Source: Corticimicrobacter populi (GTDB lineage: Bacteria > Pseudomonadota > Gammaproteobacteria > Burkholderiales > Burkholderiaceae_B). From it: a stretch of 64,000 nt of DNA. Every line of letters starts with the position of its first letter. The first letter of the stretch is position 1. The notes beneath the pieces are model-generated. The model saw only the letters and a list, made by a program, of their open reading frames with translations. It was not told the origin of the DNA and made no database searches. Position numbers and translations under genes: made by a program. Where the stretch lies: contig NZ_QETA01000003.1 of assembly GCF_003123725.1 (NCBI RefSeq), forward strand, positions 1 to 64,000, read 5' to 3'. This document shows, piece after piece, positions 21,950 to 32,095 of this stretch.

Positions 21950-23146
21950 TCACTCTCCGGAATATGTAAACCGTCCCTCTTTAATGGTCCCCATGACTCT
22001 GGCTCGTGCGTCAAATCCCTGGTGATTATCCCTGTCGATATTCAACACACCATTCGGTACGGTCAAATCTCGGGTGTTTTCCAGCGCATCGCGCAACGCC
22101 TGGCGGAATGCCGGCGTGCCAGGCTCGGCATCGCCTGCCGCCAGTGCACGCGTAGCGGCAGAATTCAGCAGCATCCAGGCTCCCCAGGCATCACCGGCAA
22201 ACTGGGTCATGGTGTGAGGGCCATATTCCGTCTCAAAGCGCTCGGTGAAATCCAGCGCAACCGGCTTGACCGGATTGTCGTCAGGCAAATCCCTGGCCAC
22301 CACGCCGGGACCGGTCGGGAACAGGGTATTTTCAACATCCTTGCCACCGATCTGCAGGAACTCCAGCGTACCGATCCCGTGCGTCTGATAGATCGGCCCT
22401 GCATAGCCACGCTCCAGCAGCGTTTTCTGCGGCAAGACCGTAGGCGTACCCGCGCCAGCGATGAGAATGGCATCGGGCTTGGCCGCCATCAGCTTGAGCA
22501 CCTGCCCGGTCACCGAGGCATCGGTTCGCTGATAGCGTTCCTGTGCCACGATGCGCGGCCCGCCTTCGGCGGCTGCCTTGCTGAATTCGTCCCACCAGCT
22601 ATCACCATATGAGTCGGCAAAGCCAATGAAGCCAACGGTCTCGATACCCTGCTCGCGCATGTGCTCAATCAGGGCGGTCGCCATCAGGGAATCATTCTGG
22701 GGCATTTTGAATGCCCACTGTCGCTTGGGATCACTCTGTGGCTCCACGATCACCGCAGAAGCTGCCAGCGCCACCATCGGCGTACCGGTTTCCTGCAGCA
22801 CATCCAGGCCAGCCAAGGCTGCGGCCGTGGTATTGGGACCGACAATGGCATCGACTTTTTCTTCCGAAGTCAGCTTACGGAAATTGCGTACGGCTCGACT
22901 GACATCGGTACCGTCATCCAGCACGATATAGCGAGCAGGCCGCCCCCCCAGGGTCTGCGGCCACAGGCGAATGGCATTCTGCGACTGGATGCCGATAGCG
23001 GCGGCCGGCCCCGTGCTCGACAGCACCACCCCTACCGTGACAGGTTCATCGGCCGCACGGGCAAGCGGCATACCCAGGGTCATTGCTCCAGCAAGCAGGC
23101 CACATCCGAGCGCGCGGCGTTTCAGATTGATCATTCCCATACCCAT
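21950..23146 (-). CDS. ABC transporter substrate-binding protein, branched-chain amino-acid type
   Basis: A 398-residue periplasmic binding protein of the LivK/Peripla_BP_6 type. A signal peptide (MGMGMINLKRRALGCGLLAG...ARA) is followed by VTVGVVLSSTGPAAAIGIQSQNAIRL, the usual first strand and helix, and later DAIVGPNTTAAALAGLDVLQ and GFADSYGDSWWDEF. The start at 23146 is chosen for GGA six bases upstream. No permease or ATPase gene lies nearby, so it is an orphan component or serves a system elsewhere. It follows putA at a short distance on the same strand. Confidence 0.85.
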   Translation of the reverse strand: MGMGMINLKRRALGCGLLAGAMTLGMPLARAADEPVTVGVVLSSTGPAAAIGIQSQNAIRLWPQTLGGRPARYIVLDDGTDVSRAVRNFRKLTSEEKVDAIVGPNTTAAALAGLDVLQETGTPMVALAASAVIVEPQSDPKRQWAFKMPQNDSLMATALIEHMREQGIETVGFIGFADSYGDSWWDEFSKAAAEGGPRIVAQERYQRTDASVTGQVLKLMAAKPDAILIAGAGTPTVLPQKTLLERGYAGPIYQTHGIGTLEFLQIGGKDVENTLFPTGPGVVARDLPDDNPVKPVALDFTERFETEYGPHTMTQFAGDAWGAWMLLNSAATRALAAGDAEPGTPAFRQALRDALENTRDLTVPNGVLNIDRDNHQGFDARARVMGTIKEGRFTYSGE

Positions 23147-23214
23147 TAAAAGTCCAATGCCATATTTTGCCTCATAACGTTCTTTCGCAACTGTAAGTCT
23201 TGGACCCTGTCGGC

Positions 23215-26200
23215 TCAACCTATGCTCATCAGGCTGGCATTACCGCCTGCCGCAGCCGTATTGACGCTGAGAGCACACTCGCTGACCAGCCGGTCACAGG
23301 CATAGCGCGCTCCCGACTGTATCTCGCCGGTAGTCAGCCCCTGCACCGACAGGATCGGACCGGGCCGGGCTGCGATGCGCTGATTCAGGCACAACAGCGC
23401 ATCGCTGTCGCCCTCGAACAGCACGGCATGAATACCGTCAAGCGTGTCGATATCACCGTCGCCCACCATGCCGATCTGCGCACGCTCGGCTTCCGGCAGG
23501 GCGGTCCACCATTGCTGCACGACACCATTCCCTGCCAACATCGCCCGGTTGCCGCAGGACTTGGCCGCATCCCACTGCACCTGCGCCCCTTCGGCAGTAG
23601 CAGCAACACACAGCACGGTACCGCGTGGCCGCAGTATCCAGGCATTGCGCTCACCTGTGGGCCCAGGCAACGCCTGCACGCAAGGCAATGCCTGCGCATC
23701 CGGCACGATCGATTGCAGCGCCGAGGATGGTCGCACCGACAGCAGGCGGTACAGGTACAGCGGCCCACCCGCCTTCGGCCCCGTGCCGGACAGCCCTTCC
23801 CCACCGAACGGCTGCACACCGACCACGGCACCGATGACGTTGCGATTCACGTAGATATTGCCGGCCCGTATTCGCTGCGTGGCGAACTCGATCATCTCGT
23901 CGATGCGCGTATGCACACCGAAAGTCAGCCCGTAGCCAGTGGCATTGATATCGTCGATCAGCGTACCCAGCGCCTCGCGCCGGTAGCGCAGCACATGCAG
24001 CACCGGACCGAACACCTCACGCCCCAGACGCGATACGGTATCGATCTCGATCAGGGTCGGGACGACGAATGTCCCTGGCAATCCCTGCTCGGGCAGTACG
24101 GCCTGATCCACGACACAGCCCTGCGCACGGCAGGATTCGATATAGTCAAGAATGGCCTCCTGTGCTGCCTGATCGATCACCGGCCCGACATCCGTCTGCA
24201 GCCTGTCTGGATTGCCGATGATCAGTTCCCGCATCGCTCCGCGCAACATGGTCAGTGTGCGATCGGCAATTTCTTCCTGCAGGCAGAGCAGCCGCAGCGC
24301 CGAGCAGCGCTGTCCCGCCGAATCGAAGGCAGATGCCAGCACATCGGCCACGACCTGCTCGGCCAGGGCCGATGAATCCACAATGAGGGCATTCTGCCCG
24401 CCGGTTTCCGCGATCAGAGGAATCGTACGGCCGCGATCATCGAGTCGTTGCGCCAGGGCGCAGGCAATGCCCTGCGCCACTTCAGTCGAGCCGGTAAACA
24501 TCACGCCATGGACTCGCCGGTCGGCCACCAGTGTGGCACCGACACGTTCTCCATCGCCCGGCACCATCTGCACGGCCCCCCGCAGGATGCCGGCCTCGTG
24601 CAGGATGCCGATCATCTGCGCCGCCACCAGGCAAGTCTGCTCTGCTGGCTTTGCAAGCACCGTATTACCGGCTGCCAGTGCCGCCGCCACCTGCCCCGTG
24701 AAGATCGCCAGCGGAAAATTCCAGGGACTGATGCACAGCACCACACCAAGCGGCCGGTGTGTATCGTTGGAAAAGGATTGCTGGATACGATCCGCGTAGT
24801 AGCGCAGGAAATCAACCGCTTCCCGGACCTCGGCCACTGCGTTGGGCAAGGTTTTTCCCGCTTCACGCACGATCAGCCCCAGCAGATGCGGCATGCGTGC
24901 CTCCAGCAAGTCAGCGGCGCGCATCAGGCACTGGGCCCGCTCCGACACAGGTGTGGATTGCCAGATCGGCGCGCTGTGCGTCGCCATGCGCAAGGCCCGC
25001 TCAAGCTCGTCAGGGCCGGTATCCATGACATGACCCACGATGTCCCGGTGATCGGCAGGATTCGGCACGGCACGGCTGCGACTATCGTCCCAGGCCGTTT
25101 CAGTATCTCCCAGCACCGGCGCTGCACGCCAACTCTGCGTGCCACTGCCCAGCAAGGCCGGTGCCAGCGAAGCCAGGCGCTGCTCGTTGTCGAGATCGAT
25201 GCCAGCCGCATTGAGCCGCCCCTGACCGTTGATCCTGAACAGATCCCTGGGCAAGGGAATCCGCTCATGTGGCAGACCGGGAGGCGACAGCTTGAGCGCC
25301 TGCCCCACTGGGTCGGCCACCAGCGTGGCAATATCGATATTGGCATTGCCGATCAGGTTGACGAAAGAGGTGTTGGCACCATTTTCGAGCAGCCGTCGCA
25401 CCAGGTAGGCCAACAAGGTTTCATGCGTGCCGACCGGTGCATAGATACGACAGGGCCTGTTGAGTCCACCCTGCGCCACCGGCCCCACGATCTCTTCGTA
25501 GAGCGGCTCGCCCATGCCGTGCAGGCACTGGAATTCGTACTGACCGGCATAATAATTCTGTCCGGCCATATGATAAATGGTCGCCACCGTCTGGGCATTA
25601 TGCGTGGCGAACTGGGGAAAGACTGCCTCGGGCGCAGCCAGCAGCTTGCGCGCGCAGGCCAGATAGGACAGGTCGGTGTAGACCTTGCGCGTATAGACCG
25701 GATAACCCTCCAGACCATCGATCTGGGCACGCTTGATCTCGCTGTCCCAGTAGGCCCCCTTGACGAGCCGCACCATGACACGGTGCCGGCTGCGACGTGC
25801 CAGGTCGATTACATGATCAATTACGTACGGCGCCCGTTTCTGGTACGCCTGCACCACGAAACCGATACCATTCCAGCCCTGCAGGGTGTCATCAAAGCAC
25901 AGCGCTTCAAGCAGATCGAGTGAGATCTCCAGCCGGTCCGACTCCTCTGCATCGATATTCATGCCGATATCGTAGTGACGGGCCAATTGCGCCAATGCCA
26001 GCACACGGGGCAGCAACTCGGCCATGACCCGCTCCTGCTGGGCGCGGACATAGCGCGGATGCAATGCCGAGAGCTTGATGGAAATGCCCGGCCCATCGTA
26101 GATGCCACGCCCGTTCGATGCCATACCGATGGCATGGATCGCCTGCTCGTAGGCACCGTAGTATCGCTGAGCATCCTCCGATGTGGTGGCCGCCTCGCCC

Positions 26201-27063
26201 AGCATGTCATAGGAATAGCGAAACCCCATGGCTTCGAACTTGCGGCTGTTGGCGAGCGCTTCGGAGATACGCTCTCCGGTCACGAACTGCTCGCCCATCA
26301 TCCGCATGGCCATATCCACACCCTTGCGGATCAAGGGCTCGCCGCCTTTGCCGATCAGCTTCGTCAGCGCCCTGGACAGACTCTGCTCGCTGTTGGTACT
26401 GACCAGCTTACCAGTCAACACCAGCCCCCAGGTCGCCGCATTGACAAACAAAGATGCGGAATGCCCGACATGCGCCTGCCAATCTCCGCCGCTGATCTTG
26501 TCGCGGATCAAGGCGTCGCGCGTGGCGCGGTCGGGAATTCGCAGCAATGCCTCGGCCAGGCACATCAGGGCCACGCCCTCCTGGCTCGACAGGGAAAACT
26601 CCTGGACCAGCCCTTCCACGCCGCCGCTGCGCCGCTTGCCGCGCAAGGCCACCACCAGCGTCTCGGCCAGCGCAGTCACCCGGGGCGTCACCAGATCGCG
26701 TGCCTGCTCGATCAGCAATGGCACGCACTCGGGTTCGGGACGACGATAGGCCGCAGTGATGGCGGCGCGCAGCACGGATTGCGCCGCCACCCCCTGGGCA
26801 AATTCGAAAAAAGGTTGCTGAATGGCCTGACCTGCGGGCAGTGCCAGGGCAGTAGCACCGGCACCGGCCTCGAGTTGCACCCCATCCTGCCCCAACAGGT
26901 GGACCAGCTCCGGCGGCAGTCGACCTGCCTCGACCTGCTCAAGATAGGCGATCACGGCCTGTTTGAGAAACCAGTGAGGCGTGCGGCCCAGTTGCTCCGC
27001 CGCTGCCTTCAACCGTTCACGCAAGGCACTGTCCACCTTGATACCCAGCGTCGTACTGGCCAT
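23215..27063 (-). CDS. putA: PutA trifunctional proline catabolic enzyme
   Basis: A 1282-residue protein of near-usual length that oxidises proline to glutamate in two steps and represses its own gene. Residues 1-45 form a ribbon-helix-helix DNA-binding part (LGIKVDSALRERLKAA). The FAD-dependent proline dehydrogenase barrel covers roughly 150-560, with GMNIDAEESDRLEISLDLLE and the RxxMVRLVKGAYWD segment. The P5C dehydrogenase follows at about 640-1110, with NFPLAIFTGQVAAALAAGNTV, the ETGGQNA glutamate and catalytic Cys in DSAGQRCSALRLL. A C-terminal domain ends the chain. Substrate channelling between the two sites is known in the family. Confidence 0.95.
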   Translation of the reverse strand: MASTTLGIKVDSALRERLKAAAEQLGRTPHWFLKQAVIAYLEQVEAGRLPPELVHLLGQDGVQLEAGAGATALALPAGQAIQQPFFEFAQGVAAQSVLRAAITAAYRRPEPECVPLLIEQARDLVTPRVTALAETLVVALRGKRRSGGVEGLVQEFSLSSQEGVALMCLAEALLRIPDRATRDALIRDKISGGDWQAHVGHSASLFVNAATWGLVLTGKLVSTNSEQSLSRALTKLIGKGGEPLIRKGVDMAMRMMGEQFVTGERISEALANSRKFEAMGFRYSYDMLGEAATTSEDAQRYYGAYEQAIHAIGMASNGRGIYDGPGISIKLSALHPRYVRAQQERVMAELLPRVLALAQLARHYDIGMNIDAEESDRLEISLDLLEALCFDDTLQGWNGIGFVVQAYQKRAPYVIDHVIDLARRSRHRVMVRLVKGAYWDSEIKRAQIDGLEGYPVYTRKVYTDLSYLACARKLLAAPEAVFPQFATHNAQTVATIYHMAGQNYYAGQYEFQCLHGMGEPLYEEIVGPVAQGGLNRPCRIYAPVGTHETLLAYLVRRLLENGANTSFVNLIGNANIDIATLVADPVGQALKLSPPGLPHERIPLPRDLFRINGQGRLNAAGIDLDNEQRLASLAPALLGSGTQSWRAAPVLGDTETAWDDSRSRAVPNPADHRDIVGHVMDTGPDELERALRMATHSAPIWQSTPVSERAQCLMRAADLLEARMPHLLGLIVREAGKTLPNAVAEVREAVDFLRYYADRIQQSFSNDTHRPLGVVLCISPWNFPLAIFTGQVAAALAAGNTVLAKPAEQTCLVAAQMIGILHEAGILRGAVQMVPGDGERVGATLVADRRVHGVMFTGSTEVAQGIACALAQRLDDRGRTIPLIAETGGQNALIVDSSALAEQVVADVLASAFDSAGQRCSALRLLCLQEEIADRTLTMLRGAMRELIIGNPDRLQTDVGPVIDQAAQEAILDYIESCRAQGCVVDQAVLPEQGLPGTFVVPTLIEIDTVSRLGREVFGPVLHVLRYRREALGTLIDDINATGYGLTFGVHTRIDEMIEFATQRIRAGNIYVNRNVIGAVVGVQPFGGEGLSGTGPKAGGPLYLYRLLSVRPSSALQSIVPDAQALPCVQALPGPTGERNAWILRPRGTVLCVAATAEGAQVQWDAAKSCGNRAMLAGNGVVQQWWTALPEAERAQIGMVGDGDIDTLDGIHAVLFEGDSDALLCLNQRIAARPGPILSVQGLTTGEIQSGARYACDRLVSECALSVNTAAAGGNASLMSIG

Positions 27064-27116
27064 GTCTCTGCACCTGAATTTTAGTATTGAATCAATCAGA
27101 TAACAGAGTATAAGGC

Positions 27117-27162
27117 GAGGTGCAACCCGACCTGATCGGTGTTTACCCTAGGGTTGCACCTC
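27117..27162. promoter_or_regulatory. 12-bp-arm hairpin between clpA and putA
   Basis: Perfect arms GAGGTGCAACCC/GGGTTGCACCTC (27117-27128 and 27151-27162) enclose a 22-base loop. It lies three bases after the clpA stop codon and 54 bases before the putA start. It may be a clpA terminator or 3'-end protector, though it lacks a long T-tract. It could also be a binding site for PutA's RHH domain. A TATACT box follows it towards putA. Confidence 0.5.
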
Positions 27163-27165
27163 ACA

Positions 27166-29469
27166 TCAATCGGTCAGCGCAGCCTCCTGCTCGGCCACGG
27201 CCTGCGGCGCATCGGGAAACGACAGGAACACCTTGTCGTGCTCATCGAGATCCACCGTGACATTACCGCCCGACGCCAGCCTGCCGAACAGTAGCTCATC
27301 GGCCAGCACACGCCGGATCGTATCCTGGATCAGACGCTGCATGGGACGCGCGCCCATCTGCGGATCAAAGCCATGTTTGGCCAGATAGCCGCGCAGACGC
27401 TCGGAAAACACGGCATCAACCCGCTTTTCGTGCAACTGATCTTCAAGCTGCATCAGGAACTTGTCGACCACGCGCAGGATGATCTGGCGATCAAGCGGCG
27501 CGAATGGAATGATCGAATCCAGCCGATTACGGAACTCGGGCGTGAAAGCACGCTGAATATCCGCCATTTCGTTGCCCTGCTTGTGCGCCCCGGAAAAACC
27601 GATGGCGCGACGATTCATGGCATCGGCACCGGCATTGGTTGTCATGATCAGGATGACATTGCGGAAATCGGCCTTGCGCCCGTTATTATCGGTCAACGTG
27701 CCATGATCCATCACCTGCAGCAGGATATTGAATACATCCGGATGCGCTTTCTCGATCTCATCGAGCAGCAGGACGCAATGAGGCTGCTTGGTGACAGCCT
27801 CGGTCAGCAAGCCTCCCTGATCGAAACCGACATAGCCGGGAGGGGCCCCGATCAGGCGCGACACAGCATGCCGCTCCATATATTCAGACATATCGAAGCG
27901 CAGCAGCTCGATGCCCAGTGTGAAGGCAAGCTGGCGGGCCACTTCGGTTTTGCCCACGCCTGTCGGCCCCGAGAACAGAAAAGCCCCAATCGGCTTGTCC
28001 GGCTTGCCCAGCCCCGAGCGCGCCATCTTGATGGCGGCTGCCAGAGCTTCAATAGCCGTATCCTGGCCAAACACCACTGCCTTGAGGTCACGTTCGAGCG
28101 TTGCCAGACGGTGGCGGTCATCTGTCGACACCGATTGCGGCGGAATGCGAGCCATACGCGAGACAATGGCTTCGATTTCACCCTTGCCGATCACTTTTTT
28201 CTGGCGCGATTTGGGCAACAAACGCTGAGCGGCACCCGCCTCGTCGATGACATCGATAGCCTTGTCGGGCAGGTGCCGGTCGTTCAGATGGCGGGACGAC
28301 AGTTCCGCCGCAGCCACCAGGGCAGCAGCCGAATAGCGTACGCCGTGATGTTCTTCGAAACGGGTTTTCAGCCCCTTGAGGATCTGAATGGTCTGTTCGA
28401 CACTGGGCTCGGGCACGTCGATTTTCTGGAATCGACGCGACAACGCCTGATCTTTTTCGAAAATCCCGCGATACTCGGTATATGTTGTCGCACCGATGCA
28501 CTTGAGCTGCCCGGACGACAGGGCCGGCTTGAGCAGGTTGGAAGCATCGAGCGTACCGCCCGAGGCCGAGCCGGCCCCGATCAGTGTATGAATCTCGTCG
28601 ATGAACAACACCGCCTGGGCCGTATCTCGGATCTGCTTGAGCACGGCCTTGAGGCGCTGTTCGAAATCCCCGCGATATTTTGTACCTGCCAACAACGCAC
28701 CCATATCGAGCGCATAGATACGCGCATCGGCCAGCACGGAAGGCACATCACCCTGGGTAATCCGCCAGGCCAATCCTTCGGCGATGGCAGTCTTGCCAAC
28801 GCCAGCTTCGCCCACCAGCAGCGGATTGTTCTTGCGGCGGCGGCACAGCACCTGAATGACGCGCTCGACCTCTTCATCACGACCGATCAGCGGATCGATA
28901 CGACCATCCTCGGCCTGCTGGTTGAGGTTCTGGGCATATTGCTCAAGCGGGGTCTGCTTGCCATCGCTTTCGGCCGCGCCCCCCGGTGCCGAAGCAGGAC
29001 GTGGACTGGCCGCCGGTTCCTCGGGTGCCGCAACACGCGTGATGCCATGCGACAGGAAATTGACCACATCCAGCCGCGTTACGCCCTGCTGCTGCAGGAA
29101 GAACACGGCATGGGAATCCTTTTCACCGAAAATCGCCACCAGCACATTGGCACCATTGACGGCTTTCTTGGAGGTGCCGCTGGAGGACACATGCATGATC
29201 GCGCGCTGGATGACACGCTGAAAGCCGAGCGTGGGTTGAGTATCGACCTCATGCCCTTCGGGTACGACAGGCGTATTCTCGGCCACGAACTGCCGGAGGT
29301 GTCGCCTGAGCTCGTCGACATTGGCCGCGCAGGCACGCAGCGCATCGACCGCAGCGCCATTGTCGAGCAGCGACAACAGGAGGTGCTCGACCGTGATGAA
29401 TTCGTGCCGTGCCGAACGTGCCTCGACAAAGGCCAGATGCAGACTGACTTCTAGTTCCTGGGAAATCAC
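27166..29469 (-). CDS. clpA: ClpA, ATP-dependent Clp protease ATPase subunit
   Basis: A 767-residue AAA+ unfoldase of ClpAP. The N-terminal repeat domain (1-145) binds adaptors; the first ATPase has [15 protein letters not shown] near residue 215 with Walker [11 protein letters not shown], and the second has [15 protein letters not shown] near 500 with [12 protein letters not shown]. Sensor and arginine-finger segments ([26 protein letters not shown]) are present. ClpA lacks the long middle domain of ClpB, as here. Its partner ClpS is encoded 87 bases upstream on the same strand. Confidence 0.95.
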   Translation of the reverse strand: MISQELEVSLHLAFVEARSARHEFITVEHLLLSLLDNGAAVDALRACAANVDELRRHLRQFVAENTPVVPEGHEVDTQPTLGFQRVIQRAIMHVSSSGTSKKAVNGANVLVAIFGEKDSHAVFFLQQQGVTRLDVVNFLSHGITRVAAPEEPAASPRPASAPGGAAESDGKQTPLEQYAQNLNQQAEDGRIDPLIGRDEEVERVIQVLCRRRKNNPLLVGEAGVGKTAIAEGLAWRITQGDVPSVLADARIYALDMGALLAGTKYRGDFEQRLKAVLKQIRDTAQAVLFIDEIHTLIGAGSASGGTLDASNLLKPALSSGQLKCIGATTYTEYRGIFEKDQALSRRFQKIDVPEPSVEQTIQILKGLKTRFEEHHGVRYSAAALVAAAELSSRHLNDRHLPDKAIDVIDEAGAAQRLLPKSRQKKVIGKGEIEAIVSRMARIPPQSVSTDDRHRLATLERDLKAVVFGQDTAIEALAAAIKMARSGLGKPDKPIGAFLFSGPTGVGKTEVARQLAFTLGIELLRFDMSEYMERHAVSRLIGAPPGYVGFDQGGLLTEAVTKQPHCVLLLDEIEKAHPDVFNILLQVMDHGTLTDNNGRKADFRNVILIMTTNAGADAMNRRAIGFSGAHKQGNEMADIQRAFTPEFRNRLDSIIPFAPLDRQIILRVVDKFLMQLEDQLHEKRVDAVFSERLRGYLAKHGFDPQMGARPMQRLIQDTIRRVLADELLFGRLASGGNVTVDLDEHDKVFLSFPDAPQAVAEQEAALTD

Positions 29470-29556
29470 GCTTCCTCCGTCATTCTCTGAAGCGACATGC
29501 CAGCCTGTATTCTATGCTCAAACCAGGCTGACGCCATCGACACAGACAGGCAAGTT

Positions 29557-29865
29557 TCAGACAGTTTCCATAATACATTGCAAAGGGTGCTGACTGGCGC
29601 GGGCACAGCGCACGACCTGGGACACCTTGGTCGAGGCAATGTCGCGACTGAAGACACCACAGGTACCCCGCCCTTCATGATGCACGCGCAGCATGATATG
29701 CGTCGCTTCTTCGTCGGTCTTGGCAAAAAACTTCTGCAAAATCATGATGACGAAGTCCATCGGCGTATAGTCGTCATTGAGCAGGACAACCTGATACATG
29801 GGGGGTGGTCCCACCTGTGCCTGATGGCTTTCCACCACAGGGCTCAATTGCAAATCAGCAGCCAT
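29557..29865 (-). CDS. clpS: ClpS, N-end rule adaptor of ClpA
   Basis: A 102-residue adaptor that delivers N-degron substrates to ClpA. The core is intact: [28 protein letters not shown], with the DDYTPMDFV residues that line the N-terminal residue pocket, and a [20 protein letters not shown] segment that contacts ClpA. The first 20 residues are the flexible extension typical of the family. It is the first gene of a clpS-clpA operon and is divergent from the cold-shock gene. Confidence 0.95.
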   Translation of the reverse strand: MAADLQLSPVVESHQAQVGPPPMYQVVLLNDDYTPMDFVIMILQKFFAKTDEEATHIMLRVHHEGRGTCGVFSRDIASTKVSQVVRCARASQHPLQCIMETV

Positions 29866-29957
29866 ATTTATATATATGAATAATCACATCCACATTATTT
29901 TATGATATTCGTGGTTTCCATACTTGACGTTTACCCTTAAATCGTCAGATGATTCAG

Positions 29958-30000
29958 TATTCCTGATTTTCTTGATCCAGGAGTTGGTACATCAGGAATA
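29958..30000 (+). promoter_or_regulatory. Hairpin in the 5' leader of the cold-shock gene
   Basis: A perfect 10-bp inverted repeat (TATTCCTGAT at 29958-29967 and ATCAGGAATA at 29991-30000) encloses a 23-base loop, starting about 68 bases before the cold-shock start codon. A possible TTGACG/GATGAT promoter (29924-29929, 29948-29953; 18 bp) lies just upstream, so the hairpin would be in a leader of about 110 bases. Long structured leaders are common in cold-shock mRNAs and can switch with temperature. Activity is inference. Confidence 0.45.
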
Positions 30001-30067
30001 AAGACCGGCGCAACATCCCCCCGTTGCAAAGATCTTTAGTATCAATTCGCTTTCAGAGGCAGTTCCC

Positions 30068-30310
30068 ATGTTAGACACCACCCCCACGCTCGGAGACTCT
30101 TCCCCCAAGTCCCTGGGCATCGTCAAATGGTTTAATGATGCCAAGGGTTTCGGCTTTATTACACCCGAAGATGGCGGAGAGGACTTGTTCGCACATTTTT
30201 CGTCGATCCAGATGAATGGCTTCAAGACCCTCAAGGAAGGTCAACGCGTTGCATTCGAGATTATCCAGGGGCCGAAAGGCAAGCAAGCCCTGAATATCAC
30301 CTCGGCCTGA
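30068..30310 (+). CDS. Cold-shock domain protein (CspA family)
   Basis: An 80-residue single-stranded RNA/DNA-binding protein. The OB-fold contains both RNP motifs: KGFGFITPE and [10 protein letters not shown], after the hallmark GIVKWFNDA. Compared with CspA it has 15 extra residues at the N-terminus ([15 protein letters not shown]), with no internal start. It may act as an RNA chaperone. Divergent from clpS, the arrangement cspD-clpS-clpA is familiar from many proteobacteria, so CspD is a possible name. Confidence 0.9.
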   Translation: MLDTTPTLGDSSPKSLGIVKWFNDAKGFGFITPEDGGEDLFAHFSSIQMNGFKTLKEGQRVAFEIIQGPKGKQALNITSA

Positions 30311-30360
30311 ATCGCGTGCACCTCAATTCAGATCCAATGATCTGCGGAAGACTTTTGCGC

Positions 30361-30822
30361 ATGGCACATCTACGATGTGCTGTACGCAGAGTCTTCTTTC
30401 TCATTCTACTGGCCGGCTTTGGACTCCCCTACAGCCACGCCGCGCCAGCGGGCAATCCAGCACTGTCCATTATAAGGATGAATGCGGGCATTCATCTGAT
30501 CCATGCCGAGGTCGCCGACAACGATGCCACCCGACAACGCGGGCTGATGTTCAGGCAAGCGCTGGCACCGAATCACGGCATGCTGTTTGTCTACTCGACA
30601 CCCGACACGTTGTGTTTCTGGATGCGCAACACTCCCCTGCCCTTGAGCATCGCCTTCATCCGCGACGACGGCACGATTGCCAATATCGCCGACATGGCCC
30701 CCTACACCGAGACCCCCCATTGCTCCGCCGAGCCCGTTCGCTACGCACTTGAAATGGAACAGGGCTGGTTCGCAGCCCGCCACCTGTCTGTTAACGCACA
30801 ACTGAGCGGGCTGCCGCGATAA
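30361..30822 (+). CDS. DUF192 protein, secreted
   Basis: A 153-residue protein (start MAHLRCAVRRVFFLILL, supported by GGAAGA ten bases upstream) with a signal peptide ending SHAAPA. The DUF192 core follows: IHAEVADNDATRQRGLMFR, GMLFVY, CFWMRNTPLPLSIAFI and the late GWFAARHLSVN. DUF192 is a small beta-rich domain of unknown function found in bacteria and archaea, usually exported. A GTG at 30316 and an ATG at 30337 are alternative starts. It is convergent with xseA. Confidence 0.85.
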   Translation: MAHLRCAVRRVFFLILLAGFGLPYSHAAPAGNPALSIIRMNAGIHLIHAEVADNDATRQRGLMFRQALAPNHGMLFVYSTPDTLCFWMRNTPLPLSIAFIRDDGTIANIADMAPYTETPHCSAEPVRYALEMEQGWFAARHLSVNAQLSGLPR

Positions 30823-30851
30823 AGCCCCCCAAAGAAGGCAATAGACGCAAT

Positions 30852-32051
30852 CTAAGGCTTGGTCTCGTGCTCGACAGCAGCAATGCTGATGGTGGCCGTA
30901 TCGGCGGCAAACTCGATACGGATAATATCACCAGCCGCCAACCCCTCACCGCAATCCAGGACATGGCCTTCGCCATCCCGCACAATGGCATAGCCACGTT
31001 GCAATGCCAGCCGGGGATCGAGCGCCCCAAAACGGGCACGCTGCGCTTCCAGCCGTCCGGCCCAGACCGACATCCCGCCTCGCCAGGCACGCTGCAGGCG
31101 ATGGCAGGCCATGCGCAGACGCTGGCGCTGCAATGCCAGTTGCTGTGCCGGTGAAAGCAAGGACGCCACAGCCCGATCAAGCCGTTGTGCCGCCCTCTCA
31201 TGCTGACGCCGCTGCGCCTGGGCAATGCGCACCGCGGCACTGCCGACCCGATCCAGCCAATATTGGCGAGGCTCGCAGCACAGCTCGGCAGCTGCCGTCG
31301 GCGTGGGGGCACGAAGATCGGCAACAAAATCGGCAATCGTGAAATCCGTTTCATGCCCTACCCCGCTCACCACGGGAATATCGCAGGCTGCGATGGCGCG
31401 CGCCAATCCTTCATCATTGAACGACCAGAGATCTTCGATGCTGCCACCGCCACGCACCAACAGCAAAACATCGGCCTCTGCATGACGCTGCGCCTGACCC
31501 AGCGCCTGCACCAGGCGTGCGGCAGCATCAGCCCCCTGGACAGGCGCAGGATAGATATAAACGGGAATATGGGGCACACGCCGCCGCAAAGCGGTCAGCA
31601 CATCCTGCAGCGCAGCCGCCTGAAGCGAGGTCACGATTCCGATGGCGCGCGGCCAGACCGGCATCTCGCGCTTGCGCGCAGCGTCCAGCAAGCCCTCTGC
31701 TTCGAGACGCCCCTTCAGCAGCAGAAATGCTTCGTAGAGATCACCCAGGCCTGCCCGGCGCATGCCTTCGGCCTGCAGCTGATAGTCGCCTCGCGGCTCG
31801 TAAAGTGTGACGCGCGCACGAATCTCGACACGATCGCCGGCCTTGGGAGTAAAGCCTACAGCAGATGCTCGGCCGCGGAACATCACCACACGCACGGAAG
31901 CACGCTCATCCTTGAGCGTAAAGTACCAATGCCCCGATGCTGCGCAGGTGAAATTGGATATTTCCCCGGCCACCTGGACCGCCGGCATGGCATCGAACTG
32001 CCCGGCGACCAGACGGTTCAGTTGAGAAACACTCAGGATGGCGGACGTCAA
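30852..32051 (-). CDS. xseA: Exodeoxyribonuclease VII large subunit
   Basis: A 399-residue subunit of the ssDNA exonuclease that forms 5' and 3' products in repair. The N-terminal OB fold starts MTSAILSVSQLNRLV, with ISNFTCAASGHWYFTLKDERASVRVVMFRG; the central catalytic part contains LLVRGGGSIEDLWSFNDE and SGVGHETDFTIADFVADLRAPTPTAAAEL. It is shorter than the E. coli protein (about 456) because the coiled-coil part is reduced, which is usual in this group. No xseB gene is in the window. Confidence 0.93.
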   Translation of the reverse strand: MTSAILSVSQLNRLVAGQFDAMPAVQVAGEISNFTCAASGHWYFTLKDERASVRVVMFRGRASAVGFTPKAGDRVEIRARVTLYEPRGDYQLQAEGMRRAGLGDLYEAFLLLKGRLEAEGLLDAARKREMPVWPRAIGIVTSLQAAALQDVLTALRRRVPHIPVYIYPAPVQGADAAARLVQALGQAQRHAEADVLLLVRGGGSIEDLWSFNDEGLARAIAACDIPVVSGVGHETDFTIADFVADLRAPTPTAAAELCCEPRQYWLDRVGSAAVRIAQAQRRQHERAAQRLDRAVASLLSPAQQLALQRQRLRMACHRLQRAWRGGMSVWAGRLEAQRARFGALDPRLALQRGYAIVRDGEGHVLDCGEGLAAGDIIRIEFAADTATISIAAVEHETKP

Positions 32052-32095
32052 AACAACCCCTTGATTTCAAAGCAAACCCACATCGACAGACTTGG

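Noticed and set aside
27373..29454. A 693-codon plus-strand frame.
   Set aside because: It lies opposite clpA and has no family features; high GC creates such frames.
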